Assembly (NCBI GenBank): GCA_027322375.1
Contig: DAHVRS010000250.1
Location: forward strand, 1-6,458
DNA from: Brachybacterium sp.
GTDB taxonomy: Bacteria > Actinomycetota > Actinomycetes > Actinomycetales > Dermabacteraceae
Direction: 5' to 3'
Length of the DNA stretch: 6,458 nt
The translations under genes were made by a program, and so were the position numbers. The notes beneath the pieces were generated by a model, which made no database searches, had not been told where the DNA came from, and saw only the letters and a program-made list of their open reading frames with translations. Below are positions 1-4,091 of the stretch, piece by piece; the first letter of the stretch is position 1, and each line of letters starts with the position of its first letter.

Positions 1-10
1 GCCCGGATGC

Positions 11-60
11 GTCGAGACCCCCGATTCCGCCCACTGGTGAACGGAACCGGGGGTCTCGAC
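11..60 (-). terminator. Strong hairpin downstream of crp, probable terminator
   Basis: Positions 11-29 and 42-60 form a 19-bp inverted repeat around a 12-nt loop (30-41). The only imperfection is A24 against C47. In minus-strand RNA this becomes a G-U wobble, so the stem is fully paired in the crp transcript but has an A-C mismatch in plus-strand RNA. It begins 24 nt beyond the crp stop codon. No U-tract follows on the minus strand, which is common for actinobacterial terminators. The assignment is inferred from position and strand asymmetry; it may also work on transcripts entering from the left. Confidence 0.75.
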
Positions 61-84
61 GTGCGTGTCGCGGCGCGCGTGCCG

Positions 85-762
85 TCAGCGGGCGCGGCGT
101 CGCAGACGCTCGACGTCGGAGATCAGCACCGCGCGGGCCTCGAGCCGGATCCAGCCGCGCGAGGCGAAGTCCGCCAGGGCCTTGTTGACCGTCTCGCGGG
201 AGGCGCCGACCAGCTGGGCGAGCTCCTCCTGGGTGAGGCCGTGGGCGACCATCACGCCGTCGTCGGTCTGTCGGCCGAAGCGCTGCGCGAGATCCAGGAC
301 GTTCTTGGCGACACGGCCGGGCACGTCCGCGAAGACGAGGTCCGCGAGCGACTCGTTGGTCTTGCGCAGACGGCGGGCGAGCGAGGCCAGCAGGTGGCGG
401 CCCACCTCGGGGCGCTGGGCGAGGACCCGGTACAGGTCCTGCTGCGAGAGCGAGTACAGGGTCGACTCCGCGACCACGGTCGCGGTCGCGTTGCGCGGCG
501 CGGGATCGAAGAGCGACAGTTCACCGAGGGTCTCGCCCGGGCCGAGCACCGCGAGCAGGTTCTCGCGGCCGTCGCCCGAGGCGTGGCCCACCTTGACCTT
601 GCCGGAGCCGATGATGAAGAGGCGATCGCCCGGATCACCCTCGCGGAAGATGATCGCGCTGCGGTGGTAGTCCTCCTGCTTCATCGACGCCAGCACGGCC
701 TGCTTGCCGTCCTCGTCGAGCGCAGCGAACAGCGGCGATGACCGTACGATGTTCTCGTCCAC
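85..762 (-). CDS. crp: Crp/Fnr-family transcriptional regulator (GlxR / mycobacterial Crp type)
   Basis: This is a 225-aa cytoplasmic global regulator of the cAMP-receptor family, close in length and sequence to mycobacterial Crp and corynebacterial GlxR. An N-terminal cyclic-nucleotide-binding beta-barrel (about residues 8-125) carries the phosphate-binding cassette GELSLFDPAPR (80-90). The long dimerisation helix contains R131, T135 and N136, which align with cAMP-contacting residues of the mycobacterial protein. A C-terminal winged helix (about 145-220) has the highly conserved LTQEELAQLVGASRETVNKA, with the recognition helix near 188-199. I chose the GTG at 762 because AGGAGG lies 4 nt upstream and family members start with the same DENIV residues; the ATG at 801 would add 13 unrelated residues and has no such site. 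It is divergent from nth. A CRP-type operator lies 53 nt upstream of the start codon, suggesting autoregulation. One oddity is Asn91, where relatives have Thr next to the cassette arginine. Confidence 0.96.
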   Translation of the reverse strand: MDENIVRSSPLFAALDEDGKQAVLASMKQEDYHRSAIIFREGDPGDRLFIIGSGKVKVGHASGDGRENLLAVLGPGETLGELSLFDPAPRNATATVVAESTLYSLSQQDLYRVLAQRPEVGRHLLASLARRLRKTNESLADLVFADVPGRVAKNVLDLAQRFGRQTDDGVMVAHGLTQEELAQLVGASRETVNKALADFASRGWIRLEARAVLISDVERLRRRAR

Positions 763-766
763 GGAA

Positions 767-772
767 CCTCCT
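767..772 (-). promoter_or_regulatory. Shine-Dalgarno of crp
   Basis: Read on the minus strand, AGGAGG is followed by TTCC and then the GTG at 762-760. It is a full match to the anti-Shine-Dalgarno core and is what decides the GTG start over the upstream ATG. Confidence 0.85.
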
Positions 773-780
773 GAGTGTGG

Positions 781-799
781 GGTCCCGAGACTCGGGACC
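781..799. repeat. Perfect 19-bp palindrome in the crp leader
   Basis: GGTCCCGAG, a central A, and CTCGGGACC form a perfect 9-bp dyad. It sits 8 bp upstream of the crp Shine-Dalgarno. As DNA it looks like an operator for a dimeric regulator. As minus-strand RNA it could fold into an 8-bp hairpin with a 3-nt loop just before the ribosome site. It does not match the GTG-N6-G-N-CAC CRP consensus, so another factor would be needed. The function is inferred. Confidence 0.55.
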
Positions 800-814
800 A
801 TGCAGTTCTACCCG

Positions 815-830
815 TGTGGCGGCCGCCACT
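815..830. promoter_or_regulatory. Candidate Crp/GlxR operator between crp and nth
   Basis: TGTGGCGGCCGCCACT contains a perfect 14-bp palindrome (816-829). It fits the GTG-N6-G-N-CAC pattern described for Streptomyces Crp and keeps the TGTG and CAC halves of the general CRP motif TGTGA-N6-TCACA. Its centre is about 60 nt upstream of the crp start and about 97 nt upstream of the nth start. GlxR-type genes are known to be autoregulated, so the crp product of this window is the likely binder. Binding is not shown by sequence alone. Confidence 0.55.
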
Positions 831-844
831 AACTGCGGTGGTGG

Positions 845-872
845 CTGTCACATGATGTATGAACACTATCGT
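845..872 (+). promoter_or_regulatory. Possible promoter of the nth-Nudix operon
   Basis: A -35-like CTGTCA (845-850, four of six matches to TTGACA) is separated by 16 nt from a -10-like TATCGT (867-872, fits TANNNT). Transcription would start near 879, giving a leader of about 40 nt before nth. It lies in the most AT-rich patch of the divergent region. The call rests on consensus matching only. Confidence 0.35.
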
Positions 873-905
873 GCCAGGCCCGGTGAGTCCTGACATGCGC
901 GCGAG

Positions 906-912
906 AAGGAGG
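906..912 (+). promoter_or_regulatory. Shine-Dalgarno of nth
   Basis: AAGGAGG lies 7 nt before the ATG at 920. It is a strong site and fixes this start rather than an internal one. Confidence 0.8.
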
Positions 913-919
913 CGGAAGG

Positions 920-1612
920 ATGGCGAGGTCGGTCCGCTCGGAGCGGCTCGAGGACAGTGCCGCCGCCCCCGCTGACGCCGCCCGGGTCGCCGCGCTGCTG
1001 GCCGCCGAGCACCCCGGTGCCCGCACCGAGCTCGACCATCGCGACGCCTTCGAACTGCTGGTCGCGACGGTGCTCTCCGCCCAGACCACCGATGTGCGGG
1101 TCAACTCGCTCACCCCTGAGCTGTTCTCCCGCTGGCCCGATGCCGCCGCCCTCGCCGGCGCCGACGAGGCCGAGGTCACCGAGGTCGTCCGCCCGCTCGG
1201 AATGGGAGCGACTCGGGCGCGTCGCCTCCTCGGACTCGCCCAGGGGCTGATGGCCGACCACGGCGGCGAGGTGCCCGATGACCAGGCGGCGCTCGAAGCC
1301 CTGCCCGGCGTGGGCCGCAAGACCGCGCACGTGGTCCGCGGCGCCTGGTTCGGCCATTCCCTGCTCGCCGTGGACACGCACGTGGGCCGCCTGACTCGGC
1401 GCCTGGGCTGGACGGCTGCGAGCAACCCGCGCACCGTCGAGGAGGACCTCATCGCCCAGCTCGCGGCCGACGGGGCCCACGGGCCCGACGCGAACCTCAC
1501 CGTCCTCAGCCTGCGCCTCATCCTCCAGGGCCGCCGCGTCTGCACCGCCCGTGCGCCGAAGTGCGGAGAGTGCGTGCTCGCGGACGTCTGCCCCCGCATC
1601 GGAGTCGCATGA
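920..1612 (+). CDS. nth: Endonuclease III (DNA glycosylase/AP lyase)
   Basis: This 230-aa base-excision-repair enzyme removes oxidised pyrimidines and cleaves the strand at the resulting abasic site by beta-elimination. The helix-hairpin-helix LPGVGRKTAHVV (128-139) contains the catalytic Lys134, and VDTHVGRLTRRLG (151-163) contains the catalytic Asp152, both at the positions expected from E. coli Nth. The C-terminal C-X6-C-X2-C-X5-C motif (Cys208, 215, 218, 224) is complete and should bind a [4Fe-4S] cluster. LVATVLSAQTTD (47-58) is the family's conserved N-terminal helix. Length is typical. The ATG at 920 is supported by AAGGAGG at 906-912. It is divergent from crp, as in mycobacteria, and its TGA overlaps the ATG of the Nudix gene. 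Confidence 0.97.
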   Translation: MARSVRSERLEDSAAAPADAARVAALLAAEHPGARTELDHRDAFELLVATVLSAQTTDVRVNSLTPELFSRWPDAAALAGADEAEVTEVVRPLGMGATRARRLLGLAQGLMADHGGEVPDDQAALEALPGVGRKTAHVVRGAWFGHSLLAVDTHVGRLTRRLGWTAASNPRTVEEDLIAQLAADGAHGPDANLTVLSLRLILQGRRVCTARAPKCGECVLADVCPRIGVA

Positions 1613-2280
1613 GCCCGGCCGCACCCGACTTCCTGCGCCCTCTCGCCGAGCGGGCCCGCCGCGGCGAGGTGCTCGTCGAGCGCGGCCCCGGCCCGGTGCC
1701 GCCCGATATCGGCGAGCGGCCCGTGCGGCGCAGCGCCGTGCTCATCCACGTCGCCGGGACAGGTCTCGAGGATGCGCGCCTCGTGCTCGAGGAGCGCGGC
1801 CGCCGCCTGCGCTCCCAGCCCGGCCAGTTCGCCCTGCCCGGTGGAGGACGCGATCCCGGCGACCGCGACGACGTCCACACCGCCCTGCGCGAGGCGCAGG
1901 AGGAGACGGGCCTGGACCCGGCGGACGTCACCGTGCTCGGCGCCTTCGCCCCGATCCCCATGCCGTGGCGGCACCAGAAGGTCACCCCCGTCCTCAGCTG
2001 GTCGCCAGCCGTCCCCTCGCTCGGGGAGGGCAGCCGCTTCGAGGTCGAGCGCCTGGTCTGGGCGCCGCTGACCGGGCCCGGCTCGCTCACCGACCCGACC
2101 CGGCGCCTGCACGGCGTGCTCCGCGGCCACGGCGTGGGCCCCGCCTTCGACCTGCCGGAGGATGCCTTCGTCTGGGGCTTCACCGCGACGATCCTCGAGA
2201 AGGTGCTCACCGGCCTCGGCCTGGACCCCGTCCCACCGGACGCGCCCGCGCGGGAGATCCCGCCCGAGCGCCGACGCTGA
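1609..2280 (+). CDS. Nudix hydrolase, CoA pyrophosphatase type (NudL/NUDT7-like)
   Basis: This 223-aa enzyme probably splits coenzyme A or its derivatives into 3',5'-ADP and 4'-phosphopantetheine. The CoA-specific signature L-L-T-x-R-S-x3-R-x3-G-x3-F-P-G-G is matched with exact spacing at residues 59-79, ending QFALPGG. It runs into the Nudix box at about 78-101, whose TALREAQEETGL contains the metal-binding glutamates. The box resembles the NUDT7 version, PGG-x-RDP-x-D-x-DD-x2-TALREAQEE. The Pro-rich C-terminus after about 207 looks disordered. I chose the ATG at 1609 because it overlaps the nth stop as ATGA and leaves a normal N-terminus; an in-frame ATG at 1561 would run 16 arginine-rich residues through the nth iron-sulfur motif. 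Translation is probably coupled to nth. Substrate is inferred from the signature. Confidence 0.88.
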   Translation: MSPAAPDFLRPLAERARRGEVLVERGPGPVPPDIGERPVRRSAVLIHVAGTGLEDARLVLEERGRRLRSQPGQFALPGGGRDPGDRDDVHTALREAQEETGLDPADVTVLGAFAPIPMPWRHQKVTPVLSWSPAVPSLGEGSRFEVERLVWAPLTGPGSLTDPTRRLHGVLRGHGVGPAFDLPEDAFVWGFTATILEKVLTGLGLDPVPPDAPAREIPPERRR

Positions 2281-2293
2281 GGGCCGCCCGTCG

Positions 2294-2307
2294 GCCGCTG
2301 GAGCGGC
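2294..2307 (+). terminator. Weak hairpin just after the Nudix gene
   Basis: GCCGC (2294-2298), loop TGGA, GCGGC (2303-2307) starts 13 nt after the Nudix stop. There is no U-tract. It could help end the nth-Nudix transcript, but such short GC stems arise often by chance here. Confidence 0.25.
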
Positions 2308-2322
2308 GGTGGCCGTGCTCAC

Positions 2323-2358
2323 GCCCGCGAAATCTGCTCGCCACGAGGTGGCGCGGGC
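2323..2358. repeat. Nested inverted repeat upstream of the csp promoter
   Basis: GCCCGCG (2323-2329) pairs with CGCGGGC (2352-2358). Inside it, CGCCAC-GAG-GTGGCG (2339-2353) is itself a perfect 6-bp dyad; the two share two bases and so are partly alternative. It lies between the Nudix gene and the candidate -10 box at 2363. It could be a terminator for the upstream operon or an operator over the csp promoter. The sequence does not decide between these. Confidence 0.4.
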
Positions 2359-2362
2359 ACGA

Positions 2363-2368
2363 TAGACT
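2363..2368 (+). promoter_or_regulatory. Possible -10 box of the csp-DUF3027 operon
   Basis: TAGACT fits TANNNT and sits in a locally AT-richer patch, CACGATAGACTCGAG. No convincing -35 hexamer is present at 16-18 nt spacing. If used, the transcript would start near 2375, leaving about 120 nt of leader before csp, a length common for cold-shock mRNAs. Confidence 0.4.
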
Positions 2369-2376
2369 CGAGTGCC

Positions 2377-2447
2377 GCCGGACGGTCTCCGGCAGCCTCT
2401 CGGGGCGCGCGCCGCATGACCATCACGCCGGCCCGCCGCGCCCCGAG
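2377..2447 (+). promoter_or_regulatory. Structured 5' leader of csp (two hairpins)
   Basis: Hairpin one is GCCGGA-CGGTC-TCCGGC (2377-2393). Hairpin two pairs CTCGGGGCGCG (2399-2409) perfectly with CGCGCCCCGAG (2437-2447), 11 bp with a possible extra U-G pair. Its 27-nt loop can form an inner GCCG/CGGC stem and contains the ATG at 2416. The structure ends 48 nt before the csp start, so it does not directly hide that start. It may affect mRNA stability or temperature response, as for other cold-shock leaders; this is inference from position. Confidence 0.45.
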
Positions 2448-2495
2448 GACTTCGACCCGCAGACCGACGAGCAGAAGACAAGGAATGGGATCCAG

Positions 2496-2882
2496 GTGCC
2501 ACGCGGCAAGGTGAAGTTCTACGACGCCGAGAAGGGCTTCGGCTTCATCCTCGATGACGAGGACGGGCAGAGCGTGTACGTGCACGCCACGAACCTGCCC
2601 GAGGGGGTCACGACCCTGCGCCCCGGCGCCCGGGTCGAGTTCGACATGGTCGATGGCCGCCGCGGACCCCAGGTGCTCTCCCTGCAGCTCATGGAGCCCG
2701 CGCCCTCCGTCGCCCGCGCCCGCCGCCAGCGGCCCGAGGACATGGCCGGCATGGTCGAGGACCTGATTCGTCTCCTGGACGACGCGTCCAACGGCCTGCG
2801 CCAGGGCCGCTACCCCGACCGCGGGCACTCCCAGAAGATCGCCACCGTCCTGCGTGCCGTCGCCGACAACTTCGAGGCCTGA
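2496..2882 (+). CDS. Cold-shock-domain protein with C-terminal extension
   Basis: This 128-aa protein begins with a canonical cold-shock domain (residues 1-66), a five-stranded OB-fold binding single-stranded RNA and DNA. RNP1 is KGFGFI (13-18) and RNP2 is VYVHAT (27-32); GKVKFYDAEKGFGF is the usual start. A basic linker with ARARRQR (73-79) leads to a segment of about 50 residues (80-128) that looks helical and ends in NFEA. Single-domain Csp proteins are only about 67-70 aa, but longer actinobacterial CspB-like forms of similar size exist. The GTG at 2496 is chosen because the domain starts there; the nearest AAGGA (2480-2484) is 11 nt away, so initiation may be weak. An open frame continues upstream but lacks a homologous start. 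The DUF3027 gene follows after 3 nt, implying one transcript and coupled translation. Confidence 0.93.
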   Translation: MPRGKVKFYDAEKGFGFILDDEDGQSVYVHATNLPEGVTTLRPGARVEFDMVDGRRGPQVLSLQLMEPAPSVARARRQRPEDMAGMVEDLIRLLDDASNGLRQGRYPDRGHSQKIATVLRAVADNFEA

Positions 2883-2885
2883 CCC

Positions 2886-3983
2886 ATGACGTCATCGACC
2901 ACCGCCCCGCGCCGCGCTCGCACCTCGCGTCCCAAGCTGGACGCGATCGCGGCGGACGCCGTCGAGCTCGCCCGCGAGGCGCTGCTCGAGGTCACCGAGC
3001 CCGGCCAGGTCGGCGAGCACCTGCGCGTCGAGGTCAGTGGCGAGCGGCTGGTCACGCACGTCTTCGAATGCACCATGCCCGGCTACCGCGGCTGGTCCTG
3101 GGCCGTGGTGGTCACCCGCGCCTCGCGCGCGAAGGCCGCCACGGTCGCCGAGACCGCGCTGCTGCCCGGTGATGACGCGATCCTCGCTCCCGAGTGGGAG
3201 CCCTGGTCCGAGCGGCTGCGTCCCTCCGACGTGGGCGCCGACGACCTGCTTCCCTATCGCGAGCAGGACGAGCGCCTCGAGCAGGGCTACGAGGCCACCG
3301 GCGACGAGGATGCGGACGCCGTCGCGCTGTGGGAGCTCGGACTGGGCCGCCCCCGCGTCCTCTCCCCGGAGGGCCGTTCCGAGGCCGCTGAGCGCTGGCA
3401 GGCCGGCGAGTTCGGCCCCCGCGCCGCCTCTTCCCGCGCCCGGCGGGGCACCGTCGCCGCGAACTGCAGCAGCTGCGGCTTCCTCATGAAGCTCTCCGGC
3501 TCGCTGCGCCAGGAGTTCGGCGTGTGCACCAACGAGTGGTCCCCGGCCGACGGCCGCGTGGTGCACCTCGGCTATGGCTGCGGCGCCCACTCCGAGACCG
3601 GCCAGCAGGACGACGAGCCCGAGATCCCGCGCAGCACCGGCGTGGTCGTCGACGAGCTCGACGTCGACCTCCAGATCGACGAGGGCCGCGACAGCGCGGG
3701 CGCCGACGAGAAGAGCACTGACGACAAGGGCTCCGACGACAAGAGCGCTGACGAGAAGGCCGCCGACGAGAAGGCCTCCGACGAGAAGGCCTCCGGGCAG
3801 GACGCTCCGGCCGCGGAGAAGGCTGTCGAGCAGCTCGCCGCGGAGGACACTCCTGCGGACGAGGCCCCTGCGGCGGAGGACAAGCCTGCCGAGGACACGC
3901 CCGCCGAGGCTGCTGCGCCTGCCGAGGTCACCGCTCCGGACGCGCTCGACGAGGTGCCTGAGGCGGACTCTCCCGAGGACTGA
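2886..3983 (+). CDS. DUF3027 family protein with acidic repetitive tail
   Basis: This 365-aa protein resembles the actinobacterial DUF3027 family; its function is unknown to me. The conserved part is about residues 17-237. It includes a segment rich in aromatics with GYRGWSWAVVVTRAS (66-80) and APEWEPW (101-107). A cysteine cluster follows, CSSC (194-197), Cys214 and Cys232 (YGCGAHSE), with the spacing expected of a zinc-binding knuckle. From about 238 the protein is strongly acidic and low-complexity: six pentads of the form [AST]-D-[DE]-K-[ASG] at 273-302, then Glu/Pro/Ala-rich sequence to the end, surely disordered. No signal peptide or membrane segment is visible, so it should be cytoplasmic. 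The ATG is 3 nt after the csp stop, with GAGG (2874-2877) inside csp as probable ribosome site. A role beside the cold-shock protein in nucleic-acid binding is inference from pairing and the putative zinc site. Confidence 0.85.
   Translation: MTSSTTAPRRARTSRPKLDAIAADAVELAREALLEVTEPGQVGEHLRVEVSGERLVTHVFECTMPGYRGWSWAVVVTRASRAKAATVAETALLPGDDAILAPEWEPWSERLRPSDVGADDLLPYREQDERLEQGYEATGDEDADAVALWELGLGRPRVLSPEGRSEAAERWQAGEFGPRAASSRARRGTVAANCSSCGFLMKLSGSLRQEFGVCTNEWSPADGRVVHLGYGCGAHSETGQQDDEPEIPRSTGVVVDELDVDLQIDEGRDSAGADEKSTDDKGSDDKSADEKAADEKASDEKASGQDAPAAEKAVEQLAAEDTPADEAPAAEDKPAEDTPAEAAAPAEVTAPDALDEVPEADSPED
3702..3791 (+). repeat. 15-bp coding repeat in the DUF3027 gene
   Basis: Six consecutive 15-bp units encode ADEKS, TDDKG, SDDKS, ADEKA, ADEKA and SDEKA. 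The last three (3747-3761, 3762-3776, 3777-3791) share an identical GACGAGAAGGCC core. Such arrays change length by slippage or recombination in whole units without frameshift, so this tail is probably variable between strains. Confidence 0.8.
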
Positions 3984-3998
3984 TCCTCGGCACGACCG

Positions 3999-4068
3999 AA
4001 ACTTCAAGCCCTCTGCGTGACATCACGGCCATATAGCCGGTGATGTCAGGCAGAGGGCTTGAAAGTTT
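3999..4068. terminator. Large inverted repeat between convergent genes, probable bidirectional terminator
   Basis: The stem is about 30 bp. AAACTT (3999-4004) pairs with AAGTTT (4063-4068), with A4062 bulged. CAAGCCCTCTGC (4005-4016) pairs with GCAGAGGGCTTG (4050-4061). One G-G mismatch (4017/4049) follows. TGACATCAC (4018-4026) then pairs with GTGATGTCA (4040-4048), and GGC (4027-4029) with GCC (4036-4038), with G4039 bulged and loop CATATA. It starts 16 nt after the DUF3027 stop and 24 nt after the holB stop on the other strand. Both exits carry a short T-run, so termination in both directions is plausible. The stem is much longer and less GC-rich than a usual terminator, so a dispersed or mobile palindromic element is the alternative. 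Confidence 0.75.
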
Positions 4069-4089
4069 GTGCTGGGTGCTGGGTGCTGG
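4069..4089. repeat. Three perfect tandem copies of a 7-bp unit
   Basis: GTGCTGG occurs at 4069-4075, 4076-4082 and 4083-4089, filling the gap between the large inverted repeat and the holB stop codon (4092-4094). It is non-coding on both strands. It may be a slippage product; no function is evident. Confidence 0.85.
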
Positions 4090-4091
4090 GG

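Noticed and set aside
7..741. 244-codon open frame on the plus strand opposite crp
   Set aside because: It is an antisense shadow of crp: it starts upstream of the terminator hairpin and runs straight through it, and has no motif.
763..801. Alternative crp start at the ATG at 801
   Set aside because: It would add MVPSLGTPHSGGS encoded by the palindrome and the ribosome site; the GTG at 762 has a perfect AGGAGG and matches family N-termini.
1551..2495. Upstream extension of the csp frame, open for 315 codons
   Set aside because: This part is a shadow of nth and Nudix and then intergenic DNA. Cold-shock homology starts exactly at the GTG at 2496.
829..2502. 557-codon open frame on the minus strand opposite nth and the Nudix gene
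   Set aside because: Its translation is low-complexity Arg/Ala/Gly/Ser sequence with no family motifs, while nth and Nudix on the other strand have complete catalytic motifs. Long antisense frames are expected in GC-rich coding DNA.
3702..3791. 15-bp repeats considered as a CRISPR-like array
   Set aside because: The units are contiguous with no spacers and keep the reading frame of DUF3027, so they are coding repeats.
2892..4007. 371-codon open frame on the minus strand opposite DUF3027
   Set aside because: Leu/Val/Gly-rich runs mirror the acidic repeat codons of the real gene, and the frame begins inside the large inverted repeat.
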